From Streptomyces sp. S4.7 (GTDB taxonomy: Bacteria; Actinomycetota; Actinomycetes; Streptomycetales; Streptomycetaceae), in the NCBI RefSeq assembly GCF_010384365.1, contig NZ_CP048397.1, forward strand, positions 7,507,683 to 7,571,682: a stretch of 64,000 nucleotides of DNA, given 5' to 3'. The translations under genes and the position numbers were made by a program. Below, piece after piece: positions 37,613-45,259 of the stretch. Every line of letters starts with the position of its first letter. Position 1 is the first letter of the stretch. Below the pieces are notes generated by a model. The model was not told the DNA's origin, ran no database searches, and saw nothing but the letters and a program-made list of their open reading frames with translations.

Positions 37613-38238
37613 ATGACCAGAGACCAGCGGTTGGCCGCTGTCCCGTTCGAGCTCGTCTCCTCGGAGGGTTCGACCTGGGAGATCGATTCGGATGCCGCGA
37701 CGGTGCGCACCACCGCCCACCCCCGCAGCGACATCTTCGTCGACCCCGCCGAGGGCGTCATCGCCAACGCGCAGACGCTGCTCAACGCCGCCACGTTGCT
37801 GGCCGGCCGCCCGCCGGGGACTTCCGGTTCAGCGCCCGGGTGAGCGTCGGCTTCTCCTCGACCTTCGACGCCGGGGTCCTGCTGCTGTGGATCGACGAGC
37901 GTCACTGGGCCAAGCTCTGTTTCGCATACTCCCCGCGGGGGCGGCCGATGGTCGTGTCCGTGGTCAACCGCGGCGTCGCCGACGACGCCAACGCCTTCAC
38001 CGTCGACGGCGACTCGATCCGCCTGCGTGTCTCCCGCGTCGGTCACGCCATCGCCTACCACGCCTCCACCGACGGCACCACGTGGCACCTGATTCGCTAC
38101 TTCGCCCTCGACGACCCCGCGCGCCGGGCACTGACCGGGTTCGAGGCCCAGTCGCCGACCGGGGAGGGCTGTGCCGTCACGTTCGACGAGGTGCGCTTCA
38201 CCCGGGACCGCCTCGCCGACCTCAGAGACGGCTCCTGA
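37613..38238 (+). pseudogene. DUF1349 protein, frameshifted
   Basis: The first frame (from ATG 37613) reads as the N-terminus of a DUF1349 lectin-like beta-sandwich protein (VPFELVSSEGSTWEIDSDAA ... HPRSDIFVDP) and then leaves frame near 37,803. The rest continues one frame over (GDFRFSARVSVGFSSTFDAG, then LLLWIDERHWAKLCFAY ... GCAVTFDEVRF) to 38238. Adding one C in the GGCCGGCC stretch would give LLARPPAGDFRF, the expected family sequence. So one base is missing, through a real mutation or a sequencing error. The intact protein would be about 208 residues. The reading before and after the break is otherwise clean, which suggests a recent event. Confidence 0.82.
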
Positions 38239-38314
38239 CCCACCCTCCCTCCCGGCCGGGCCTGGTCCGGCCGGCGCTCCCACGCCCGGCCCGCGAGGCA
38301 GTACGAGCCAGAGT

Positions 38315-38342
38315 GTACGTTCGTACGCTCCCCCTGTAGGGT
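38315..38342 (+). promoter_or_regulatory. Promoter/operator of the MFS gene
   Basis: The inverted repeat GTACGTTCGTAC (38315-38326) is followed by TAGGGT (38337-38342), a TANNNT-type -10, eight bases before the ATG. A start site 7 bases after the -10 would fall at the ATG, implying a leaderless transcript. The same arrangement precedes the TetR operon at 39593-39621. Confidence 0.65.
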
Positions 38343-38349
38343 CACGCAC

Positions 38350-39546
38350 ATGACAGTCGACACGCTGGTCCGGCCCACCGCGGTCGAGCGGCGGGCTCGT
38401 ACCGCCGTCGCCGTGCTGTTCCTCACCAACGGGGCCCTGTTCGCCAACCTGCTGCCGCGCTACCCGGAGATCAAGGCCGGCCTCGGGATGAGCAACGCCG
38501 TCTACGGGCTGGCTGTCGCGGCGTTCCCGGCCGGTGCCATCGTGGCCGGACCGGCGGCCGGGGTGCTCGTCCGCCGTTACGGCTCGGCGCGCGTGGCGGT
38601 CGTCGGCACGCTGCTGACCGGCGCCGGCGCCCTCGCCGCGGGTGTCGCCGGATCGGTGCCCCTGCTCGCCGTGGCGCTGTTCCTGGCCGGGGCGACGGAT
38701 GCGATCACTGACGTCGCGCAGAACGCGCACGGCCTGCGCGTGCAGCGCCGCTACGGGCGATCCATCATCAACTCCTTCCACGCCACCTGGTCCGTCGGCG
38801 CGGTCACCGGCGGCGCGATGGCCGCCGGCGCCATCGCGCTGGGTCTCTCTCGCGGGCAGCATCTGGCGATATCGTCGGTCGTCTTCGCCGCCGCGGCCTG
38901 CCTCGCCCTGCGCCACTGCCTGCCCGGCCCCGACACGGAACCGGAGGCCGAGGACCACCAGCCCAAGGACGCGCACGGCACCGGCACCGCCCGCCGCACG
39001 ATGTACGTCCTGGTCGCCCTCGTCCTCATCGCCACCGCCGGCACACTCGTCGAGGACGCCGGGAACAGCTGGGCCGCCCTCTACCTCTCCGACTCCCTGC
39101 ACGCCTCCGCCGCACTCGCGGCGACCGGCTACATCGCCCTGGTGGGCGCCCAGTTCATCGGCCGCCTCATCGGTGACCGCCTCGTCGACCGCTTCGGCCG
39201 GCGCACCGTGGCCCGCACCGGCGGTCTGATCGCCGCGGCCGGCATGGGCCTGGCCCTGGCCGTACCCACCTTCCCCGGCACCGTCCTCGGCTTCGCCGCC
39301 GCCGGCTTCGGCGTCGCGACCCTGGTGCCCGCCGCGATGCACGAAGCCAACGCACTGCCCGGCCTCAAACCCGGCTCGGGCCTGACGATCGTCTCCTGGC
39401 TCATGCGCCTGGGCTTCCTGCTCTCCCCGCCCCTGGTCGGACTCGCCGCCGACAGCACCAGCCTCCGGGTGGGCCTGCTGGTGGTCCCCCTGGCCGGGGT
39501 GCTCGTCGTACTCCTCGCCGGAGTGCTGCAGCCCCGGCGGCGCTGA
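38350..39546 (+). CDS. MFS transporter
   Basis: A 398-residue protein with about 12 hydrophobic helices in two halves split by a charged loop (GPDTEPEAEDHQPKDAHGTG, about 195-215). The motif GVLVRRYGSARV after helix 2 and GDRLVDRFGRR in the second half are MFS loop motifs. The sequence resembles the YbjJ-like MFS group of actinobacteria. Substrate unknown; a drug or metabolite exporter is likely because the gene shares an operator with a nearby TetR gene. The transcript appears leaderless. Confidence 0.88.
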   Translation: MTVDTLVRPTAVERRARTAVAVLFLTNGALFANLLPRYPEIKAGLGMSNAVYGLAVAAFPAGAIVAGPAAGVLVRRYGSARVAVVGTLLTGAGALAAGVAGSVPLLAVALFLAGATDAITDVAQNAHGLRVQRRYGRSIINSFHATWSVGAVTGGAMAAGAIALGLSRGQHLAISSVVFAAAACLALRHCLPGPDTEPEAEDHQPKDAHGTGTARRTMYVLVALVLIATAGTLVEDAGNSWAALYLSDSLHASAALAATGYIALVGAQFIGRLIGDRLVDRFGRRTVARTGGLIAAAGMGLALAVPTFPGTVLGFAAAGFGVATLVPAAMHEANALPGLKPGSGLTIVSWLMRLGFLLSPPLVGLAADSTSLRVGLLVVPLAGVLVVLLAGVLQPRRR

Positions 39547-39592
39547 GCGACACGTCCGCCCGGGCTCCGCAGTGGGCGGAATCCGGCATAAG

Positions 39593-39621
39593 GTACGTTC
39601 GTACGCTCTCCGGTGTAGGCT
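39593..39621 (+). promoter_or_regulatory. Promoter/operator of the small ORF-TetR operon
   Basis: GTACGTTCGTAC (39593-39604) repeats the operator upstream of the MFS gene, with the same flanking GCTC. TAGGCT (39616-39621) as -10 puts the start of transcription at the ATG at 39629. The paired operators suggest that the TetR protein controls both its own operon and the exporter. Confidence 0.65.
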
Positions 39622-39628
39622 CACACGC

Positions 39629-39772
39629 ATGCCGACGACGGACCACTTCACCAAGGCCCCGAAGCCCGCCCGCCGCCACCAGGCCGCCTTCGCCGGGGCC
39701 GCCGTCACCCAGGGCGCCCCTCCGGACTTCGCCGTCGCCGGCAACCCCGCCCGCCCGATCCGTCCCCACTGA
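39629..39772 (+). CDS. Small leaderless ORF ahead of the TetR gene
   Basis: A 47-residue frame starting MPTTDHFTKAPKPARRHQAA at the predicted transcription start, ending 12 bases before the TetR ATG. Its start coincides with the position a leaderless message requires, the main evidence that it is translated. The sequence has no recognised domain and is rich in Ala, Pro and basic residues. It could be a short protein or a leader whose translation couples to the regulator. Confidence 0.45.
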   Translation: MPTTDHFTKAPKPARRHQAAFAGAAVTQGAPPDFAVAGNPARPIRPH

Positions 39773-39784
39773 CCCCGCCCGCCC

Positions 39785-40342
39785 ATGGCCACGGGACGGA
39801 CCGACCCCGAGCGCCGCGAACGCATCCTCGCCGCGACCCTCGACCTCATCGCCGACGAGGGAGTCGCCGGCGTCTCCCACCGGAAGATCGCCGCCCGTGC
39901 CGGAGTGCCCCTGGGGTCGATGACCTACCACTTCAGCGGCATCGACCAACTGCTACGGGAGGCGTTCCGCCGCTTCACCGACCACATCGTCGAGCTGTTC
40001 GACACCTGCCTCAGCGCCCCGGCCGACCGTGACCAGGCAAGAACCGCGGTGGCCGACCTCATCCACACCCTGTCCGACGGAAGCCGGCGCGACCTGGTCC
40101 TGACCCAAGAGCTGTACACCCTCGCCGCCCGACAGCCCTCCTACCGGGAACTCACCCACGAGTGGATGGCCCGCAGCCGCACCCACCTGGAGAAGCACTT
40201 CGACCCGGACACGGCCCGCCAACTCGACGCCCTCATCGAGGGCCTGACCCTCCACCGCGCCCTCGCCCGGGAACCCCACAACCGCGCCCTGACCCTGGAA
40301 GCCGTCACCCGCATCACCACGACCACCGGCCGGGCCACCTGA
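39785..40342 (+). CDS. TetR-family regulator of the MFS exporter
   Basis: A 185-residue protein with an N-terminal TetR HTH (about 8-55: RRERILAATLDLIADEGVAG, HRKIAARAGVPLGSMTYHF) and a helical ligand domain. The subgroup with GSMTYHFxGxDxLLREAF is commonly a self-regulating repressor of an adjacent exporter. It shares an operator sequence with the upstream MFS gene. Start ATG 39785, 12 bases after the small ORF stop, so translation may be coupled. Confidence 0.87.
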   Translation: MATGRTDPERRERILAATLDLIADEGVAGVSHRKIAARAGVPLGSMTYHFSGIDQLLREAFRRFTDHIVELFDTCLSAPADRDQARTAVADLIHTLSDGSRRDLVLTQELYTLAARQPSYRELTHEWMARSRTHLEKHFDPDTARQLDALIEGLTLHRALAREPHNRALTLEAVTRITTTTGRAT

Positions 40343-40539
40343 CCGCGCCCGTGCCGCGCAGACCTGACCGACCCGCCGCACCGGCCACCACTTCGCGTGA
40401 TGCCCGCTTTGCAGGGTCACTCGGCAGCTGATTCAGGTCGCCGGCCTCCTGCCCGCGGCAGGCCGGACCCGCTTCGACTGGCTTCGGGGCCGAGCGGGGC
40501 GCACGCTGGAAACAGGGGGTGACTAGGAGGTGGTTCATC

Positions 40540-40812
40540 ATGTCCACGCTCGTCGGATGGCACGTGGAAATGCAGTTCACCGAGGAGGGCAACCGAACCT
40601 CCGCTGCGGCACTGGTCAGGCTTGCCGACGGTACGGAGCTCAGGGGCCGGGGCTACGCGTTGCGTCACCCGACCGACCCGGAGCAGCTGCGGGTGGGCGA
40701 GGAGATCGCGGGCTCGCGGGCCCTGGCGGACCTCGCGTCGCAGCTTCTGGAGAAGGCGCACACGGAGATCGACGAGACGACGGGCCGTCACTCGCACCCG
40801 ATCACCCACTGA
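40540..40812 (+). CDS. DUF1876 domain protein
   Basis: A 90-residue protein (WHVEMQFTEEGNRTSAAALV, ELRGRGYALRHPTDPEQLRV, ELASQLLEKA-type helix) matching the DUF1876 fold of actinobacteria, which resembles a double-stranded RNA-binding domain. AGGAGG lies 8 bases before the ATG. The role is unknown; family members are usually single genes. An upstream in-frame GTG, 7 codons earlier, overlaps the ribosome site and is rejected. Confidence 0.8.
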   Translation: MSTLVGWHVEMQFTEEGNRTSAAALVRLADGTELRGRGYALRHPTDPEQLRVGEEIAGSRALADLASQLLEKAHTEIDETTGRHSHPITH

Positions 40813-40968
40813 GCCGGTAACCGGCGGCGTGCGTCCCCCACTCGGAGAGAGCGTCAAGAAGCGGAAGGTCTCGTCGGCGGCCCGAGGACGCCATACCGTC
40901 CTGCCGACTGTCCCGCAATGAACAAGGCGGCCGCGGCACCACACTGCGGCGGCGTCGCCTCGTTCGAC

Positions 40969-41532
40969 TCAGCGCGCCACGCGGTAGCGGTGGTAGGCGA
41001 TCTTCGAGTTGAAGGTGCGGGTCTCGACAAGTTCGAGATCCACCCGGCGCTCGTCGTGGGGAAAGAACGGAAGGCCACCGCCGACCAGGACCGGGTAGAC
41101 CCTGGCCCGGTACTCGTCGATCAGATCCGACGCGGCCGCCTCGGCGGCGAGAGTCGCGCCGCCGATCGCGATGTCGCCTTCCCCCGGCTCGGCTCGCAAC
41201 CGCTCGATCTCCTCCACGAGACTGCCGGAGGCCAGGCGGGCATTGCCCTGCAGCGTCGACAGGGTGTTGGAGTACACGACCTTCGGGAGCGACTTCCAGA
41301 GCGCGGTCCACTCGAGCTTCGATTCGTCGAGCGTGGGATCCTGCTCGGCGGTCTCCCAGTACAGCATCGTCTCGTACAGCCGTCGACCCAACAGATGGAC
41401 GCCGACCTCCCGGATCTCGTCGATCCAGGAGCGGAAGACGTCGTCGTCCGGCGCCGCCCAGTCGAAGCCGCCGTCCGGTCCGACGAGGTAGCCGTCAAGC
41501 GAGGTGTTCATCGAATAGGTCACGTTGCGCAT
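40969..41532 (-). CDS. Dihydrofolate reductase-like (RibD C-terminal) protein
   Basis: A 187-residue protein with the DHFR/RibD_C fold: MRNVTYSMNTSLDGYLVGPD at the start, HLLGRRLYETM near 47, LPKVVYSNTL near 83, GDIAIGGATLA as the nucleotide-binding glycine motif near 118, and VLVGGGLPFF near 148. Such stand-alone members are NADPH-dependent reductases whose substrates are rarely known. True folate or riboflavin roles are unlikely because this is an accessory copy in a monocistronic setting. AGGAGG-like site upstream of the ATG. Confidence 0.87.
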   Translation of the reverse strand: MRNVTYSMNTSLDGYLVGPDGGFDWAAPDDDVFRSWIDEIREVGVHLLGRRLYETMLYWETAEQDPTLDESKLEWTALWKSLPKVVYSNTLSTLQGNARLASGSLVEEIERLRAEPGEGDIAIGGATLAAEAAASDLIDEYRARVYPVLVGGGLPFFPHDERRVDLELVETRTFNSKIAYHRYRVAR

Positions 41533-41708
41533 CAGAGTCCTCCTCGGTAACGGGTGCGACAGTACGACCGTCGGACTCCGTGGAACTCATCGCGACTCGC
41601 GGGATTTTCCGGGCCGTTGAAGACGGCTCCTCAAGTGCCCTGCTCCAGTGGCTGGAAGAAGCCGCCGTGACCGCGGGGACGGCGTCGTCCTCGCGGCTCC
41701 CGTTTCGA

Positions 41709-41733
41709 CCGGCGGGCCGGGTCGGCCCGCCGG
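41709..41733 (-). terminator. Hairpin after the SH3-like secreted protein gene
   Basis: A perfect 10-bp GC stem (41709-41718 with 41724-41733) and a 5-nt loop, 23 bases past the stop codon. There is no U-run. Confidence 0.55.
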
Positions 41734-41755
41734 GGTTGCGGTCAGTGTGCCGTGT

Positions 41756-42142
41756 TCAGCACCACGGGGGGGTGCCGTTGATGTTCTCGACCCAGCGGGC
41801 GGCGACCCAGCCGCCCTTCTTCAGCAGGTACCAGCGGGGGTTGCCGTCCACGAGCTCGCCGTTGGACTTGCACTTGATGTCGATGACGGTGCCGTACGGG
41901 ATCGAACGGATGGGCTTGTAGTTGGTGTTCGGGGTCTTGCGTACGTTGAGCGCCGGGTGGGCGATGACCCGGCCCCTGTGGGCGACGGCCGCGGAAGCCT
42001 GGTCGGTCTGCGCGGTGACGGAGGCCGGTCCGGTGCCTGGCTGCTGGTCGGTGGCGACGGCGGGGGCGGCGAGTGCCGTGCCGGCCAGCAGGACCCCGGC
42101 GAGTACGGAGACGATTCCGTGCCCGGTGTGCGGTGCGCTCAT
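41756..42142 (-). CDS. Secreted SH3-like domain protein
   Basis: A 128-residue protein with a signal peptide (IVSVLAGVLLAGTALAAPAV, cleavage near residue 31) and a bacterial SH3 region: ALNVRKTPNTNYKPIRSIPY, GTVIDIKCKSNGELV, WYLLKKGGWVAARWVENING. Such proteins bind cell-wall or surface partners, or act as small signalling ligands. A disulfide between the Cys in IKCKSN and the C-terminal Cys (TPPWC) is plausible. Start ATG at 42142 gives a normal signal peptide. Confidence 0.85.
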   Translation of the reverse strand: MSAPHTGHGIVSVLAGVLLAGTALAAPAVATDQQPGTGPASVTAQTDQASAAVAHRGRVIAHPALNVRKTPNTNYKPIRSIPYGTVIDIKCKSNGELVDGNPRWYLLKKGGWVAARWVENINGTPPWC

Positions 42143-42486
42143 GGCGAGTTCCTCGTGTTGTCGGTGAGCAGCCGGGGACTCCCCGGCTGCGACACCTTCA
42201 TGGCACAGGCAGGGCGCGGCGGGGCCCTGTTTCCTCGGAGGAAACGCCGACTTCCACCCGGATGGGCGCGCAGACCGAGGAGCTTGTCCGCCGCCGACGG
42301 GGCGGGTGATCGCCGGACGAGGCGCGGGCATCCACCCGGCGGCCGGGTGGGCCGTGCGTCGTACGCAACAGACCACTGGGAAAAGAATCTTCCGGGTCTT
42401 GTCGAGAAGGTGTCATCGGCTCCGACGTTCTCTGTGAAAGAGAGCCCTGACCCCGCGCTTGCGGGGTCGAACAGAAGGAGACGGAT
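42143..42486. other. Intergenic region with a hairpin before a broken AHSA1 gene
   Basis: No gene is supported. GACCCCGC (42449-42456) and GCGGGGTC (42461-42468) form a perfect 8-bp hairpin ending 18 bases before the AHSA1-like ATG, next to the AGAAGGAG ribosome site. It could affect translation or be a leftover terminator. Confidence 0.5.
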
Positions 42487-42840
42487 ATGACCGCCACCGG
42501 TTTCGACTGCGTCATCACCCGCACCCTGGAGGCGCCGGTCGAGCAGGTGTGGGCCGCCTGGACCCGAGCCGACCAGTACGGGCAGTGGGCAAGCGCCGAG
42601 GAGGTCGTCCTGGATGTCCGGCCCGGCGGCGCCTGGAGTTCCGTCATGCGAGAAGGGAGCAGAACCCAGCGGCGTCCGACTCGGCCCACGGCCGCAGTGT
42701 CAGCCGCTCGGTCTCAAGGTGGAAGGGCATCGTCCCGTACGCAGACATACCCCCTACTCTGCCGCACGGGTCACCACCCGTTGGTGTCCTCGTGGCGATG
42801 CCTCCACTTCTTGGGGTTCTCGGTCATGGGCTCCCCGTAG
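42487..42840 (+). pseudogene. AHSA1/SRPBCC-type protein, truncated
   Basis: The first 55 residues (ITRTLEAPVEQVWAAWTRAD, then WASAEEVVLDVRPGGAW) match the N-terminus of AHSA1-type SRPBCC proteins. Homology stops abruptly after about 42,655, and the frame runs on into sequence that is Arg/Ser-rich and without family character. An intact member has about 140-160 residues. The event looks like a deletion or rearrangement that joined the 5' end to unrelated DNA. The ribosome site remains, so a fragment could still be made. Confidence 0.75.
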
Positions 42841-42986
42841 AGGACGAACACGACGCCCGCCCAGTGCCTGTCCGCCTGCCGGTCGTCGACTCTGATCCAG
42901 CTCTCCTCGACTGCGCCTGCATCAGGAGGGGCGTTGTCGATGACGGCCCTGTATGAGCCGTCCTGGTACTTCCACTCCACGGGCAC
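42771..42986 (-). CDS. Small hypothetical protein, doubtful
   Basis: A 71-residue frame (VEWKYQDGSYRAVIDNAPPD, ESWIRVDDRQADRHWAGVVF, VLYGEP). Its balanced, non-Arg-rich composition and alternating strand pattern look more protein-like than a shadow frame. It starts with GTG and has no clear ribosome site. It overlaps the tail of the broken AHSA1 frame, consistent with DNA that replaced the AHSA1 3' end. Confidence 0.35.
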   Translation of the reverse strand: MPVEWKYQDGSYRAVIDNAPPDAGAVEESWIRVDDRQADRHWAGVVFVLYGEPMTENPKKWRHRHEDTNGW

Positions 42987-43239
42987 AACCAGGGCGGCGT
43001 TGCTGATGAGAGCCGACCATCATTTCTACTACAGCACGTTCACCAGGTAGTTCTGCACGCGGCTGTCCCTGGCACACGGCCCTTCCGTGGCCGTGTGCCA
43101 GGAGGACTTCGCCGCAGGATGAACGCGGCACGTGAACTGCCGGTCCGGCGGCCGATGAACGCCGGTAATGGTTCTGCCGTCGGCAGACCGGCGGGCCGGT
43201 ACACCAGAATCTTGTCAGCATGGCCGCATGGGAGAGAAC

Positions 43240-43937
43240 ATGATGGTTCGTCGGCTCGATCCGGGGTGCTTCATCCGGCCTGCGTCGGAGACCGGCGGCC
43301 GGCAGCCGAGAGTTGAACCGGTGCTTGCCTATCTGGTGCGACACGACCATGGCCTGATCCTCTTCGACACCGGTATCGGCAACGCGGACCCCGAGACCGA
43401 AGCCCACTACCGGCCCCGACGCCACAGTCTGCGGGGCGCCCTGTCCGCGGCCGGAGTCGCCCTCGACGACATCTCGCTCGTCGCGAACTGCCACCTTCAC
43501 TTCGACCACTGCGGCGGGAACCCCTCCTCGGTGGCAAGCCCATCCTGGTCCAGGACGTCGAGCTGGCCGCCGCCCGCGAGGGCGGCTACACCGTCGATGA
43601 GCTGATCGATTTCCCCGCCGTGACCTATGAGGAACTCTCCGGTGAGGCCGAGGTCCGGCCGGGGGTCTGGATCATTCCAACACCCGGGCACACCCGGGGA
43701 CATCAATCGCTGGTCCTCCGGCAGGCCGACGGCACCGTGGTCCTCGCCGGCCAGGCGCACGACTTCGCCTCACATTTCGCATCCGACCAACTGGCCCGCC
43801 AAGCGGCACTTCACGGCGTGGAGCAGCCGCTGCCCGCCTACCGTCACTGGCTGGAGCGACTCGCCGTCTTCGACCCACGACGCGTTCTCTTCGCTCACGA
43901 CTGCTCGGTCTGGGAACCGGCGCAGAGCACCTTCTAG
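43240..43937 (+). pseudogene. MBL-fold metallo-hydrolase, frameshifted
   Basis: Frame 1 reads VLAYLVRHDHGLILFDTGIG and ANCHLHFDHCGGNP, giving the metallo-beta-lactamase HxHxDH motif with the usual N-acyl-homoserine-lactonase-like layout. It breaks near 43,518. The rest (GGYTVDELIDFPAVTYEEL, IIPTPGHTRGHQSLVL, VLFAHDCSVWEP) continues one frame over and contains the later metal ligands. Adding one C to the CCCC run restores NPLLGGKPILVQD. Either a one-base deletion inactivates the gene or it is a homopolymer error. GGAGAG precedes ATG 43240. The family spans lactonases and many other hydrolases, so the substrate is open. Confidence 0.8.
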
Positions 43938-44051
43938 GACAGATCGAACGATGCCGCCGCATCGCCCGACCGTGCACCGGCGGCGTTGACCATCGACACC
44001 GGCCGGGCGGCGCCCGCGACGCCGCGTACCCGGTAGCACCCTGATCGTGAA

Positions 44052-44091
44052 GGGCGTCGAGTGCCGTACCCCCCGTTACGGCACGGCGCCC
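44052..44091 (+). terminator. Hairpin downstream of the MBL-fold gene
   Basis: GTGCCGTA (44061-44068) pairs with TACGGCAC (44077-44084), flanked by a GGGCG/CGCCC outer stem. It lies about 115 bases past the MBL stop codon. Confidence 0.45.
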
Positions 44092-44194
44092 GACTCCGGC
44101 GCGCTTGGCCCCTTTGCGCGTGGCGTCGTGTTCCCTGACGTCAGGCGGGTGAGTATGTGCGGACCCAGCCCACTTCCCGCACCGAGGCGATGCG

Positions 44195-44731
44195 ATGGCC
44201 GAGCGCGCCGACCATGTCCGCCGTAGGGGCGTCGCACCAAGGTCGTCCCTGCTGCACCGACCGCCGGAGCAGGCGCTGTTCAGCGTCGTCTACGGCCTGG
44301 TGCTGGCCAGCGCCCTGGTGGCCGCGCTGGACGCGACGGGCGAGAAGGCCGATCCCGGTCCGGACGCGCTGTGGGTGCTGCTCACCGCGCTGGCGTCGGG
44401 CGCCGCCCACGGGTACGCGCGCGTCATCGCCCAGCGTGCCTCCGTCGACGGGGCGGCCACCGTGGGCAGAGTGCGGCTGGTGCTCGCCGAGTGGCCACTG
44501 GTCGCCGCCGTGCTGCCCGCCGTGGTGATGCTGCTTGCCGCGGTAGCGGGGTGGTGGGCAGAAGCCACGGCTGTGGACGCGGCCCTGCTGTTCAACACCG
44601 TCGCCCTGTTCGGCTGGGGGGCTTGGGCCGCCCGCACCGCCGGGCACGGATGGCCGTCCTCCTGCCGGGCGGGGGGTCTGGACATGCTGATCGGCCTGGT
44701 GATCATTGTCGCGAACGCCCTGATCAAGTAG
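44195..44731 (+). CDS. Hypothetical four-helix membrane protein
   Basis: A 178-residue protein with a basic N-terminus and about four to five hydrophobic segments (ALFSVVYGLVLASALVAALD, ALWVLLTALASGAAHGYARV, LVAAVLPAVVMLLAAVAGWW, LIGLVIIVANALIK at the end). Similar unnamed proteins are common in Streptomyces. No catalytic motif is seen, and no partner gene is obvious. Confidence 0.65.
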   Translation: MAERADHVRRRGVAPRSSLLHRPPEQALFSVVYGLVLASALVAALDATGEKADPGPDALWVLLTALASGAAHGYARVIAQRASVDGAATVGRVRLVLAEWPLVAAVLPAVVMLLAAVAGWWAEATAVDAALLFNTVALFGWGAWAARTAGHGWPSSCRAGGLDMLIGLVIIVANALIK

Positions 44732-44948
44732 CCGGACCGTGGGGTGACATGTCAGCGAGACAGGGACGGCAGGGGCGTGCGTCCACCGACGGGAACAGCC
44801 AAGAGACTGGACTTGCCAGTCCATTTTATGCGTCGCACAGTGGCACCTGTGTCCTGGCGGACCAGAGCCGCCCGTACGGCCAAGGCGACACACGCCCGGC
44901 CTTTCGGGTCCGCGGGGGAGAACCACATGACGAGCAACGGAGTGGACC

Positions 44949-45259
44949 ATGTCGATGAGGCTTGAGGGCAAGACCGCCCTGGTGACCGGGGCGACCAGCG
45001 ATATTGGGCGAGCCATCGCGGAGACCTTTGCCTCCGAGGGGGCACACGTCGTCGTCTCCGGTCGCAGCGCCGAGCGGGGCCGAGAGGTCGTCGACGGTAT
45101 CCGGGCCCGCGGAGGCCGCGCCGACTTCGTGGCAGCCGATCTGGACGGCAGCCCCGCCGCCTCACAGGCGCTGGCGCGGGAGGCGACGCGGGTGCCCGGC
45201 GGACGGATCGACGTCCTGGTCAACAATGCGGGCAACCCAGCCCAGGAGGCGGTGCTCCG
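44949..45259 (+). pseudogene. Short-chain dehydrogenase/reductase, 3'-truncated
   Basis: The first 95 residues are a good SDR N-terminus: ALVTGATSDIGRAIAETFAS (TGxxxGIG with Asp in place of the usual Gly), the DLDG acidic strand and VLVNNAGN. The catalytic Ser-Tyr-Lys half is missing: after about 45,235 the sequence becomes the 5' end of a sensor kinase gene. A deletion or a recombination joint therefore lies here. An intact SDR has about 250 residues. Confidence 0.8.

Noticed and set aside
37360..39849. 829-codon minus-strand frame
   Set aside because: It is antisense to the TetR, DUF1349 and MFS genes, which carry clear family motifs.
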